DNA of 64,000 nt from NCBI RefSeq assembly GCF_043380555.1, contig NC_091756.1, forward strand, positions 50,303,341-50,367,340, written 5' to 3'. Numbering within the stretch: position 1 is the first letter of the stretch; each line of letters opens with the position of its first letter. A program made the position numbers and the translations under genes. Positions 35,291 to 49,600 of the stretch are shown in pieces. The notes under the pieces are model-generated. The model was given only the letters and a program-made list of their open reading frames with translations. It was not told where the DNA came from and did not search any database. The DNA is from Nothobranchius furzeri. Taxonomy: Eukaryota; Chordata; Actinopteri; Cyprinodontiformes; Nothobranchiidae.

Positions 35291-36460
35291 TCGGAGTGCC
35301 AAAGAGAAACAAACAGAAGCGAGGGTGTTGCAGAGAGCATGTCCTGACCTCTGAGGCTGCTGCACGGGAAGCAAGCCCTGCAGAAGTCTGACACGGAGCT
35401 GGTCTCCTCTCTAGCTCAGAGACTGACAGCAGGGTGGAAGCGCCGGAATACTGGACTGACTGTAAACATGCAGGCTGAGGCGCTGCAGGGGATCAGTCCT
35501 CCATCAGGGGCCGAGGCCAGCAAGTTCCCATGATGCTCTGTAATTATTAGAGACTGGAACCCTGAAATGGGACTTTACTGCTCCTCTGGTCAGAGCAACA
35601 CATGGAGTCATTTGTGTGACATTTAAACCTATGAGTGATGAGTTGTCTTGTAAGTGGGAGGGTCTAGAAGGTTTGCTTTTGCAAAGCTTCATCAACTGTC
35701 CTGATTTTGGTTCGGTGGAGTCAGTTAAGTTATGCATATTTTTGATTTCTTCCATGACAGAACAAGAACAGGTCAGTGTGCTGGGCCCCCTTTTCATGTC
35801 ATTTCTGTTCAGAGGATTGAGTTCAAATCCAGCCTTGAATTTCTCATTTTTGCACATTCAGAAGAAAAACTGTGCCCTCTGCTTAGTGAGCTCGTTACAG
35901 TGTAGCGACACATTTGTCAGTTAAATGATCTTTAGTGTCTTGCAGTGTTCACCTGGTTTAAAAAAAAAAAAGGAATGGTCTTACAACTGGTCTCCAGAGA
36001 CAATAGATCTTCTCTCCAATCTTCCACAGACCGCTGAAGTCATGTATTTATGCTGGAAAGGAAAGTGTGTGGAGGAACAGTGCCTCTTTGGCTTAATGGT
36101 TTCCAGCCTGCCGTTGCCTTGAGAAGCATCCAGTGTGGCAGTGTTGAGCCTCGTTTTATAAAAACTAAATCCATCAAAAACCCAACAAAACACGTCTATT
36201 AGTGCTGGTTTGTGCCACCTGATGTTTTTCATTATGAGTTTCTTGGTTCATGTAGAAAATAAAATCCTGGGACAAAATCTGTGAATAAAGTGGCCGCTTC
36301 AGCTCCAGGTGACTGTAAATTGATTTAATTTTGGCAGGAGTAGCTGGTTCCTGGTGATGGTCTTTTGTTTGATTTGGTGCATTCCTTTGACCCCTTGTAA
36401 TTCCACATTGTTTTACTTGAAAAATTAAGACAATTACAGTTGAATAAAAAGAGTGATTTT
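35291..36460 (+). other. srcap: srcap 3' UTR with candidate poly(A) signals
   Basis: Non-coding sequence after the srcap stop. AATAAA hexamers on the + strand at 36258-36263, 36284-36289 and 36443-36448 are candidate cleavage signals. The exact end is not decidable from sequence. It faces the stx4 3' end about 130-300 bp away. Confidence 0.6.
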
Positions 36461-36589
36461 TTTTGGTGTTAACTTCTGTTTCTGGACTGGGAACACAGTG
36501 GGGTCCCCGAGGAGGAGCGGGAAGGGGATGTTCAAGTTTCCCTCCATAACCAAACTTAGACAAGCAGAAGGCAAATAATTACACAAGAA

Positions 36590-37678
36590 AAACAAGAATA
36601 GAATGAGATTTTATTTAAAAACAAACATGCATCTTATAATTTTACAGTAGAAAGTTCTCTTCAGCCCTTTTGGTGCATTTTCCTGCATCTAAAGTAGACT
36701 AATGAGAACTGCACAGAATTTAACAGTCTGAACTTACTTCAGACACACTTGTCTCATTGAGACGTCTCCATAATTATTTCTGACTTGCTGCTCCTGCATC
36801 AAACCAAACTGGACGGAGACGCCACTACGTGACAAACTGGGGAAGAAGATTACCAACATGTTAAATCTGTGATGCAACGACGACAAACTCCATCCCTTCT
36901 TGACAATGTTAGTGCACAATATGGTGTTCCTAGACCGGTGTGAAGAAGGCACTGTTCTAAAGGCTCCAAGGGTTTCCTTATGGGTTGAGTAGTTTTTTTT
37001 TTTTTTTTGTAGCAGCTTACATAATGATCAGATCATAAATACAAATAAAAGCAGGTTTGGGTTTACTGTTGCAGCACTGAGATAAACCTATCAGTGTTAA
37101 TCCACAACAAAACAACGTATTTACACTTGTTACATGTAGACAGTTTGAAACAAATGAGTTAAAAAAAAACATCCACCAATCACCAGCAGAGTTCTATACA
37201 ATTATATTAGTCTATGTTCTGTAGTCGTCTATAAAGAAAAGTTTTATTCTATAAAATTGTTCTTTTTGTCTCGAGTTTTTCCAAAAGCGTAACGAGGATC
37301 AACAGCTTTCCTGAGTGCAGTATTATCAGCGCCAGTCTCGGGGTTAAATACTGCATTGTGCCTTGCTCAAGGTCACTTTGGTTTCCTCTCAGTGGAAGGA
37401 GGGAAGCTGAAGTAACAGTTCATGTATTCAGGTCTTTATGTTTGTATAGAAAACAGATTATAACCTGCAACATCGCCTCAACTGGAGGTTGGAAAAGAAG
37501 AAGGTGAAGGGGAAAAAACTACTTTCTGATGGACAGGTAAGTTGGAGGAAGACTAGTGTGAAATGCAGGAAAGAACAAAACTTAAATTCACCCGTGCATC
37601 CTGTGGGTTGATATTTACACAAACAGGGATTTATCTGAAGCTAATAACCTTCTGCAGAGTTTTCCTGCAGAGACGTTA
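36590..37678 (-). other. stx4: stx4 3' UTR
   Basis: About 1.1 kb follows the stx4 stop. A - strand AATAAA (TTTATT on the + strand at 36610-36615) is the best distal poly(A) signal. A T-rich stretch at 36991-37007 lies within it. No repeat recognised. Confidence 0.55.
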
Positions 37679-40600
37679 CTAACTGAAGGAGACGCCAACA
37701 GCGGCGACGATGATGATGATGAGGACGGCCAAACAGACGGCAATCCAAATTTTTTTCTGCAGTGGAAAAAAGAAAAGAGTCAATAAATAAGGAAACAAGC
37801 AGGTTGTGAGAGGTTATTCATCATGTTTAAATGTTCGGTGCAACAATTATTCAGACTTGTTTTCTTCCATTAGTGTTTTTGTGCTGCTGCTTCTGCTAGT
37901 TTTGTGCCATTTTCAAATTACACACCAGAAAGTTCAGCTCATTCAGGACTTGCTTGTCAGGAGTTGTTATAATTATAATCAAAATACTTTTTACTTAAGT
38001 TATAATAGTTCTACGATCTATCCAGACATGTTCATCTAGTTCTTTATGTTAAACCGCTCTCACATGCAGCAATTTTATTCTTGACAGTTTCAGTGCCTTC
38101 CTGAATGAGCCGTGTCAGGGCTTTATTACTTTAAAGAGCAAATTGCAAGTTAGACTCCCACGAACCAGTGTTTAGGGAAACAATAGAAGCTCGTTTAAAT
38201 TTTCTTTTTTACACATATATAAATTATTTAGGCTTTTAGAGTCATTTTTGTGAGAACATTTATTTATTTTTGCCAAACTAAGGCCCTGTCCACACGTAGC
38301 CGGGAATCTGCCAAAACGTAGATATTTTTCTACGTTTTGGCCTGTCATCCACACGAAAACGGAGTTTTTTCACACGAAAACGGATCTTTTTAAAAACTCC
38401 GGCCAAAGTGAAGATCTGCGTTTTCTCCGTTTTGGGTGTCTGCGTGTGGACGGACAAAACCGGAGTTTTAAGGTCCGCAACGTCACTTTCCGTGACAAAG
38501 AAATGCTGACATCACGTGTGCAACCTGTGTTTACACTAGCCGGCATCATGGAAGCCCTCAGAGCTGCGTTCTGTCACTACCCAATCCATCAATTGTCCAA
38601 GCGCTTTTTGCTTGTTTGTTTTTGCAAGCGGAATTACTGCTCCTTGCGGAAGACCACAGACGAAGGACGAGGTTAAGAACGGGGAAAGTACTGCCGCCTA
38701 CAGGTCTGGTATGTCCTTAACAATGTATTTATCCGGGTACGTGTGGACAGAGTTTGTTTTTAAAACGCGGTGGTGTGGATGCAAGTTTTTGGAGGGGCGG
38801 ATATTCGTTTTAAAAAAACCCCGGCTACGTGTGGACTAGGCCTAAGTGACGTCATCAGTAGGAGTCCTGTTAGCTTCATCCAGAGAAAAATATGGATTCT
38901 AATGCGGCTCTGACACAGAAGAAACTTTAAATGGTTATAATTCTACTTATGATGGACAAAAACCATAAAGTTATGAGTTTGCTGCACGCCCCAGAGAGCA
39001 GAGACAAACCAGAGGGAGAAACCATCGGCCAAAACAGAGAGATTGAGGAGAAGAAGCAGCGAGGGAGCAGCAGGTGAGTTAACCATGTTAGCTTAAACTC
39101 GTTTGCCAACACCACAATATTGTACAGATTACTATCATGTACCAGGCAATTGAAATAGTATCGGTCAGTTAATATAATATTAATGATAAATGACCCGCAC
39201 TTGTATAGCGCCTCTCAGAGTAAGGACTCCAAAGCGCTTTACACTACAGTGTATCATTCATCCATTCACACACTGATGATGATGAGCTACGATGTAGCCA
39301 CAGCTGCCCTGGGGCGCACTGACAGAGGCGAGGCTGCCGAGCACAGGTGCCACCGGTCCCTCCGACCACCACCAGCATCACAATACTAATGAACGTCTGT
39401 CAACTGTCTCATACTCGTTAATATCCGTTCACGTAACGTGGTTTAGCGCTTAGAGAGAGGGAGAGAGACGCCTGTCATCTGGTTCTGAATGAGCCAGTCA
39501 AGCTAGTATTTTTGAAGGTTTATGTTTATTTATTTATTTTTTTGGCAGACACTTTTATCCAAAGCGACTTACAATTTATAACCTATAGGGCATGTTGTGA
39601 TCTGTGGGGGAAACCGGAGTACCTGGAGGAAACCCCCGCATGCATGGGGAGAACAAGCAACTCCACGCAGAAAGGCCGCAGCAGAGTTTCGAACCTACGA
39701 CCTTCGTGCTGCGAGGCAGCAGTGCTAACAACTGCACCACCATGCAGCCCATGCGCCTGCGCATGATCCTCTCTTGGAGGTCCACAGCGGTTCTTATCTG
39801 GTTCCGACTCAGAAACTAGCTCGACTGGCCCGCTGAGCCGAGAGAGAGATGCTTGTTGTTCGATTCTGGAGCTCATGCGGGCTTCTGTGAGCTGGATCCG
39901 ACCCAGAAACCAGCTCCACTGGCCTGCTGAGCCGAGCGTCTCTTCTGGTGGTTGGTTCTGACCTGGTTCTGACAATGATTTGAGCTCCAGAAATCCGCAT
40001 TTAATTCTTTAACCCCACCACGGGTCTACGGAGCCCAGCGCGGACCTCCCTGACCCGGTACTGACCAATGTGGGCTACAGAATTCCCGTCTTTTCAACGC
40101 CCTCCGGCACAGAGATAGAGATGTTGTTTCTCTTATCTGTAAACCCGTGGACTCGACGTCTAGGCAGGCTGGAGTTAGTACAGCCTTCACAAACTATAGT
40201 TTATCAACATGAACACAATCCAAAACTACTAAACATACACACTGACTCGAAAACATGACCTCTCTACCCTAAAACTAGCCACTCTCCACACTGAGCTGAG
40301 GCAGTGCCTAACTTATAACTCCCTTTGGTTACGTCAGAGGTTCAGATTTAGAAAAAAATAGCCCTTTTAGAAGCTCTGCTGAGAAAGGCCACTTTTTACT
40401 CAAAAAAAAAAACGGTGCTGTTATTTTAAAAGGAAATATCCACAATAAGCATTTCAAATAGTATTTTTGGACAGCATTTTATACGAATTAGAAAAAAATG
40501 TAACCTTCAATTTGCTCTTTAAGGAAACAAGCTGGAGCTGGCCACACCCACCCATCACCTCCTTCAGGCTGCTATAAGCTGAGAAGCTCAGATTTCTGGG

Positions 40601-43600
40601 AGGGGATCAGAACAGAGCTGCTGCTCATCCAGCAGCAGATCTCTCTTGCACATGAGATGTGGTTCTATTCTAATTTCCTGTTTGTGACATTACAAACGGA
40701 GACTTTTTAAAAACTGCTTGTTACACAATTCATAAAACAAAATACGTAACACATTTAGCAATTTCTGTCTTGTAATTTTTGTTGGCCAGTTAAGCCGTTT
40801 TTACAAACAATACCGTCAACTTGCCACAACGCCGTGGTGGCATAAGAGAGCCTTAGGTCATTTATAAGTGGTCAGAGTGTGGCGGTAATGTAGCGCATTC
40901 ATGTCCTTTTTACAAAAGATTAGGAGATGGCATTATAAAGGGGGTAGGAAAGCGGTCTACGCGCTGTGGCGGACTTCCGTTTAACTTGGACATAACTTGC
41001 TTTTTATTGCAATCAAAGCTGCACTTATTAAGTTTTCTTGACAAGCCGCTCCTAAAGGTGTCTGTCCTCAGTCCCTGTGCAGTCTCCGGTGATCTGAGCT
41101 TCAGCTCTAACAGAGAAAAGCCCCAGGAGCGCAATAGCACTCCAGTTAACAGTCTCAGCTGATTCGGTTTACAAAAACAAAAATTACGGCCCCGGAGTTC
41201 GGCAGTATCTCCTCACGTCATCACGACACCTCCCTCTGCTGCGCCAAGGCGTAATTGCCGTTTATAACACAGACCATCACTGCAATATAACTAACAAGTG
41301 AGGCGGAACGAATGCCGCAAAATTCACACATTAAAATGCCGGCATGGCACGTTTATAAGACACACCGTTGCTGTATTACGCTGACTTGCTGTGTGTCTTG
41401 TAAAAAGGGCTTTAAATATATATAAAATCTGTCCAATACTTTTTCCAAGTTCACTTCTGCCAACTTTAATCTGGTGTCTTCATTCAAAGCTCATACAAGT
41501 CACAATAAATTCTGGTTTTTAACCTTCAACTACAGCAGTAGAACTATAAGGGAGTTTCTCAATGTCAAGGAACCTTGATGCCTTGGTCCTGCCCTGGTTG
41601 CCTAGGAGATACATCATCAGGAACCGCCAGTCGGTTGCAATGTTCATGCGCTACCGAGGTGTCTGTTCTCCGTTTGTCTGACGTTTAGCTAACCGACCAC
41701 GAATACAAAGTATCTTGTTGCCTTCTCTAGGTCAAAAACTCATCAGAATACAGCGTGGCAATTGTTTTTTCCTGATTAAACTTCAAATAATCAAAACCAT
41801 TTCACTGACTTTGAGTTTAGCTAAAGATAGCCCAGCTTCAGCAGTTCACTGCATTCTGCTAAGAAATTAAAATGTGTAGTTTAGACAGATTTTTTTATAA
41901 AGCAAAAAGACTAATAAATAAAGACTCTTAAAACATTAAAATTTAGAAAGTTTCCTCCAGAAAATGAAAAAGGAACGTCCCAAAATGCTGAGCGAATCTC
42001 AAATTCAAAAATGAAACCAACTCGTCACGAAGGGCTGGGCAGAAAAACATTCCCAGTGAGTTAGTCAATGGAACAGATAAACTAGACGATCATCTGATGA
42101 AATGTGCCCTCCTTCTCCACCAGTAAATGCTTCTGATTCTACAGAAGAAGTGTTGGAAGGTGAGAGTCATTCACAACACTGAGTGATATTACAGCAGAAA
42201 CGTCGTTGCAACGGCAGGGTTGTGGAGAGAGACTAGAAGGGAACAAAATCCTCAAAGCAAAGTAAGAATCAATGCAAAAATTAGAGAAGTATAACAGGTC
42301 AACCACTGGTGATGAGGTGTGTGGACACATAAAAACATGTTTAGTTGTGCACAACAGCTGCAAACTGTTCTTCATGCAAGTATAATTCTTGCACATAAAA
42401 AGACAAGTTTAATGTAAAACACTGATGTTTTAAAGTGTGCAGTCAGTGTCTACTATTAAAAAGCATCAACTCCAGATCATCTTAGTTTAAAGATGGATGA
42501 TGAGACACATTCCTTTAGGGGATGCTAGGTCCTAATGGCCTATCAGATCAGATCTCAGTTCTAACTCTGCTTCACATTTAAGTCTGAAAATAATTTTAGG
42601 GAATATTTTCAGTTTCATGATACAGTGTTTAGTTAGAATAAAGAGAGTGAACATACCTTCCGAGCTTTCTGCTGATATGTGACAGCTTTGGCTACATTGT
42701 CGTTTGCTTTCTTAACATAGTCACAGGATTGTATGATGTTGGTCTCGATCCGGTCGACCATCTCGCCCTGAAGGTAACAGAATCATCAGAATTAGATGTC
42801 CTTTAGGGATCGGTGCAGCCTGAGGGTCGCGGAGGCGTTTCTGCACCTGAGCCTCCACCTCCATGGCGAGGTACTGGAACATCTGGTGCAGCTCTGTGAT
42901 GCTCTTCTCCAGCTTCAGGATCTCATCGTGTCGGGACTCGATCTCATTCAGAGCCTGCTTCGTCGCTTTAGCGTCACTCAGGATCTGTGCGACGTGGATT
43001 TATACAGAATGAAAGGGTGGTAATCATTTTAGGTTGCACAAAGGTTTCTCACTTTATCCACTACTGACACTAAACATCTGAAATCTGTCCGGGTTGTTCT
43101 GACCCATCTGGTGTCCAGTTAGAGCGGTGAGAACAGAGAAAACCTGTCATGATTTCACCTTTTTACAGAAAACAGCTGGAACTGTATAAAAAATGCCTGC
43201 AAGAAAAAAAATTATTTATATATAAGGTTTTTGACGCTTAGGACGAAAGAATCAGAAGTGAGATATCAAAAAATATAAAAACATAATAATATGGATTATA
43301 AAACATCAGAAAAGGGAGTATTACAGTTAATTGTTAGATAAAAACAAGGATAACACAAAAGAACACATGGGGTGTAATTAGTAAACTTCTAAAAAAAGAT
43401 AAAGTACGACCACAAATACCAAATTACTTTATAAAAACAAGATGGATATTTATGATAAAAAGAAATCGTAAATGACTTTAATACATTTTTTGTGAACATC
43501 GGCTCAAATTTAGCTAAACAAATTCCTAAAGTTAAAAATACTGGAAAAACAATACTGTGGATAGTATTTTCCTTGATAAAGTAGATGAGAGTGAAATATT

Positions 43601-46600
43601 ACAAATAGTGCAACATCCGAACAAGACTTCAAATGATTATGTCGATATGAATATGTCTCTTGTGAAAAACATCATAGACTTAGTTATTAAACCTTTTACA
43701 TATATATGCAATCTATTATTCGTTAAAGGAATATTTCCAGAAAATATGAAAACTGCTAGAGTGTTACCACTCTATAAGGGTGGAAATAAGCATGAATCCT
43801 CTAATTATAGGCCAATATCACTGCTTCCGCAGTTTTCAAAAATTCTGGAAAAATTATTTGTTGTTAGACTGGAAACGTTTATTAATAGGCAGAGTGTTTT
43901 GCATAATAGTCAATATGGGTTTCGTTCTAATCATTCAACTGCAACAGCAATAACTGACTTAGTAGAAGAGATTTCAATAGCAATAGATAATAAACAATAT
44001 CTGGTGAGTGTTTTTGTAGATTTACAAAAAATGTTTGATACACTGGATCATGTAATATTATTACATAAATTATACAAATACAGGATTAGAGGAGTAGCAC
44101 ATGAGTGGGTCCGAAGTTATTTGATGAACCGCCAACAGTTTGTGTAAATTAATAATATAAAATCCTCTTTACATGTTTGTTGTGGAGTACCACAAGGATC
44201 GGTCTTTGGACCATTACTCTAAAAAATCTAAAATTTAATCTAAAAGGAACTGATATTTTCAAAAAAACCAAGATTGCGAACAGCGATAATGGAAAGATGT
44301 ATCTCAGTTAAAGGTGTCTATTTATGGAATAGACTCAACAGTGAAATAAAACAATCTAAATCATTTTCTGTATTTTAAAAAAATGTGAAACGTGTCATGA
44401 TGAAGTAATAAGACCTTAAGTAGGCTGATTGACTTGTTTTGTGTTGGGAGTGGGGGTTAGATGAACGAAATTCTTTGAGTTGAACAGCTAATGTCGATGC
44501 GAAAAGGGGGCAGATATAAGTTTTTGCTTCTTTCTGCTCCTTTTCATTTATGATTATTTGTGAACATGAAATGTTTTAATGTAACTTTTGATTGATTGAA
44601 TGAAATAATCGAAACGAACGAACGAACTGTTCTGCCACTGTGATTTCTAGCAGCAACACAAACAATTACGCCCTTCTTTAACCAGACATGCACTCACGTT
44701 CTGAGTGAAAACATCCGTCTGGCCACTCTCCAGCATCATGTCCAGCTCTTCATCTGTCACATTGGTGCCAGCTGTGGACAGACAGGATGCAAATCAGAGG
44801 TAAAAATAAAATATGACCTGACTTCAAGTTTGTCCCAGGCCATTAAATCAGATCCAGTCTGGAGACGTGTTGACATGAAGAAATGTATCCTCCTCTCTTT
44901 GAGGAGTTCAATCTACAGATTTATCTGGATAATAAAACATGAAGGTCGTTCATGAAGCAGCTTCAACTTCTGAGTTCAAAGCCTAAAAATATACTTTTAT
45001 CGTCACATTTTTTAAAATAATCCCACATCATTTTAACAGTGTCACATTTGAAGGTATTTAAGGTTGATTATCATTGAAACAATAACATAACTGTCTCTAT
45101 AAAAGTATTTGTTAATGAACTGCTGCTCGGTTTGCTACCGCAAACATGCTAAACTGTTCTTTAAGGGCCCAACATGAACATGTAGCAAAACATTTCCTGC
45201 ATTTCAAAGTAAAGTCAAACGGAAACAAACGCAACTGTTACACCATCTGGGAAAGTTGTAGAGCTAGGCCTGATTCAAACCACAAGGTTTCAATATCAAC
45301 ACACTGTTTGCTTAAAGCTGAGAACAGAGGAGGCTCACTGAAGCAGGAAAAGCTCTCATCAATGATGTATATGATCCATCTGTTCACATGAGGCCGAGTG
45401 AAACAACAAATAACTTTACAATAAAACACAAAAGAAGTTTAGGCTGCATGGTGGCGCAGTTTTTAGCACTGTTGCCTCGCAGCACGAAGGTTGCAGGTTC
45501 GAAACTCGGCTGCGGCCTTTCTGCGTGAAGTTGCGTGTTCTCCCCATGCATGCGTGGGTTTCCTCCGGGTACTCCGGTTTCCCCCACAGATCACAACATG
45601 CCCTATAGGTTATAAATTGTAAGTCGCTTTGGATAAAAGTGTCTGCCAAATAAATAAACATAATAAACATAAACATAAAAAGTTTCCAGAGAACTGAAAC
45701 CTGCACCAGGCAGCCTTGCTTATTCCCCGTTAAACCACAAACAAACAGAAAGCATTGCAGTGGTACGGACTGATTTTTAGCTGCCTCTGTATCCTCTCCA
45801 CGTTACGGTCCCTGTACTGAGCCTGGATGGTGTTACAGCGACCCATCAGCTCCACGAAGTCCCTGGACAGAACGCCGTGCTGAGGAGACATCAGAATCAG
45901 GAGTTTTAATTTATATTAGATTACAACAAAAAGAGTGTGGGATTAAAGGTGCACTATGTAGAAATGAAGTAAAAGTGACACCCTGTGGTATAATTTGGTT
46001 ACAGCAACCACTTTAAACAACTCTGAAGTTTTTTGCCAGCTGTCATAAAATTACAATTGTGGGCGCTGCAGTATTAGCTCGCAGGAGTCGTGGCAACCCC
46101 ACACTCACTGATGGTGAACAGTAGTTACGTCCCTCCTTTCCTTGTTGTAAAAGCAGAACAACGGAAAATCCCTGCAGCCAGCTGGATGTGAAATATGTTT
46201 CAGGATAACCTTCCTTCCAACATGACTGAAGCATCAGACTCTTTTGGGATTTTCTCACTGTAATGGACTCGACACGCGGGAGGCGACATCGCCTCTCCTC
46301 CATTCATTTTCAATGAGACATGCGCGACAAAGCGATAATCGCGGGTCTCCCTCCTACTAAGCGAAATGCGAAAAATGTGCGTGTGAAATTTTGCGCTCGT
46401 GCACATGTCGTGCACAGGCGACCCAGCGACGCGATCCCAGAAAGTTGAAACATTTTCAACTTTTCATCGCTGTCGCTCGGACGAGGACCAATCAACGGAG
46501 GTTTCATTCACTGACCAATGAGCAGACAGGATGCTCCGTACACCTCCGAGCAAACATGGAGGAGAAGTTGATTATTATTATGTTTATATAGTAAAATCAG

Positions 46601-49600
46601 AAGTAAGATTTCACATAACTCTAGCAGCACCTTGTGAAACATCATATCTACCACTTTATTAACTCTGAACCGCTTAAATAACCTTAATTCCCTCCAACCT
46701 GACACATCCAAGCAAAACAACGGAAGTTTCGATTTCGCCATGGAACAGAACGCATAGACGGCTTTGCCGCTGGCCGCTGCCGCGGATCGCCTCCCGTGTG
46801 TCAGGTAATAAAAGCAACAGCGACAAATTTCGCTGATAGCGGTCGTTTGTCGCGCCCCTAAAATTCTCACTTTATTCTTACATACTGCACCTTTACATTC
46901 AATCTGGGGCTCATATAATCCACATCTGCCAGGATTACAGGATTTCATTACAAAATCAACACACACATCTGATATAACATTACAACATTCCTACACAATA
47001 TAAAAGAATAAACAGTAAAGCCATCTAAAATGCGTTTGCTTTCTCATTAAGATACTACCTGGGTGCGCTGCATGCGCAGATTTATGGACACATATTTCCC
47101 ATCGTCCTCGCCCTTTTTAGGTTCAATATCTGCAAAGAAACCGTAAATAGTTACAGCTGAAGTAACTAAGAGAAGAGCTGAACTGCAGCTCAGAAACACT
47201 CACTCTTCAGCTTCTTCTGGATCTGGCTCGCTAACGTTTTGATCTCGTCTCGCAGAGTTTGGAGCTCCTTTTTCATACCTAAAGGAGATGGAAACAAGGT
47301 ATTCTGTACTTTATTATAAAACAACTCCAATGATTTTAACGGTTGAAAGCTTTAGACACTAGAACTGAAATGCTGACGCCCAGCACAAGAAGACGTACTC
47401 TCTTCTGGCAGTGCAACTCCAAGAACAGTTTTCTGTTTGCTCTCCAGGTCGGAAACCATCTTCTTGAGACTCTGAAGCCCGTCATGGATTTCCTGCACCT
47501 GTGGAAGGAAGGAACTAAACTCAATTTCAGGATTAAGCTTAATCATTTATACACTGCTCACAAGAATTAAAGGAACACTTATTTTATTGGGCCTGGCATG
47601 AAATCAATTAAACCTCTCTGATAATTTCCTGGTTGATTAAGCAGAAGAGGGCATTGTTAATCACTTTCAGCTGTACTGGTGTTCATGGACTTAACGACAG
47701 TTGTACTAAAGTGACAACAATTACAAAACCCTCAAAACAGGACTGGTTTAACATGTAGAGGTCATTTCAAGTTTCTCCCTCTTGATCTTTTTCGGCTGGT
47801 TTTCCACCCGTGCTAGTTTTGGCTCTCTACTGGCAGTATGAGGCGATTCCTTAACCCTACAGAAGTTGCACAGGTTGTCCAACTTCTCCAGGACGGCACA
47901 TCCACACGTGCTGCAGCAAGAAGGTTTAATCTGTCTCCCAGCACAATCTCCAGAACATGGAGGAGATTTCAGGAGACTGGCGGTTATTGTCGGAGAGCTG
48001 GACAGGGCCGTAGAAGGTCCACAACCCATCAGCAGGACCGATACCTGCTCCTTTGTGCAAGGCGGAACAGGCGGAGCTCTGCTCATGCACTACAGAATGA
48101 CCTCCAGAGGGCCACTGGTGTGAATGTCTCTACCCAATCAGGAACAGACTTCATGAAGATGGCCTGACAACCCGATGTCCTGTAGTGGGCCCTGTGCTCA
48201 CTGCCCAGCACCGTAGAGCTCGACTGGCACTTGCTCAAGAACTCCAGAATTGGCAAGCCCGCCACTGGCGCCCTGTACTTTTTACAGACGAGAGCAGGTT
48301 CACCCTGAGCACCTGTGATAGACGTGAAATGTAGAATGTTATGCTGCCTGCAACGTCGTTCAACATGACAGGTTTGGTGGTGGGTCAGTGATGGTCTGGG
48401 GAGGCATATCCATGGAGGGACGCACAGACCTCTACTGCCTAGGAAATGGTGCTCTGACTGCCATAAGGTATCGAGATGAAATCCTTGAACCCTTTGTCAG
48501 ACCCTACGCTGATGCAGTAGGTCCTGGTTTTCTCCTAATGCACGACAATGCCCGGCCTCATGTGGCAAGAGTATGCCGAGGCTGGAGGATGAAGGAATTG
48601 AAACAACTGAATGGCCTTCACGATCCCCTGACTTAAACCCAATAGAACATCTGTGGGACATTATGTGTCGGTCCATTAGGCGGCGCCAGGTTGCTCCTCA
48701 GACTGTACAAGAGCTCAGGGATGCCCTCACACAGATCTGGGAGGAAATGCCACAAGACACCATCCGTTGTCTCATTAGGAGCATGCCCCGACGTTGTCAA
48801 GCATGCACACAAGCTCGTGGGGGCCACACAAGATACTGAAAAGCAATTTGAGTTGCAGAAATTAGGTTTTTGAACTAATGGACTAGCCTGCCACATCTTC
48901 ATTTCACTCCGATTTTAGGGTGTCTACACAATAAGAGCCCTCTGTAGGCTGATAACCTTTATTTCCATTAAAAGACTTGGCATCCTTTTGTTCCTAAGAC
49001 ATTGCCCTGTTGTTATTTGTATAGATATCCATCTTCATATTGAGATCTGATGTATCCAATGTGTTTCTTTAAAGTGTTCCTTTAATTTTTGTGAGCAGTA
49101 TATTGTCATGGGGTTATTAAAAAAAGTAAAAGTGAGTAAAAGCTACTATGGGTGTGAACTTTTCAACGACTCACAATTCAATCCAGAATCGATTCTCAGT
49201 TCAAATTGATTCACAATCAGCACTCTTAGTAACAAAGAGTGTCAATTCCAGGATTAACTACTTTCTTCTGTAAGTTGGAAATCTGCCAGGTGTCTGTGAC
49301 ATAGCGAGCCATGAATGTGATGGAGGAATGGGTTGGGCTGGAAGTCCGCGCATCACTTAGAATCATGCAGTACGGAAGCCGTTGACTGACACAAAGTACG
49401 AGCAACAAACAAGCTAGGAAATGTTGAGAAAATGCCTTCTCAAGTAACAAAACTTGGACATTTTGGGTCCATTCAGACTCTTTATGAACCGATTCAGAAT
49501 CTTCATAAATAAGAATCTCAATTCAGATGAGAATCGAGTTTTTTCCATGGCCTCTAAAACTTACCAAACTTACCATCAACAGTTTTTCGGGTAATTTTAG

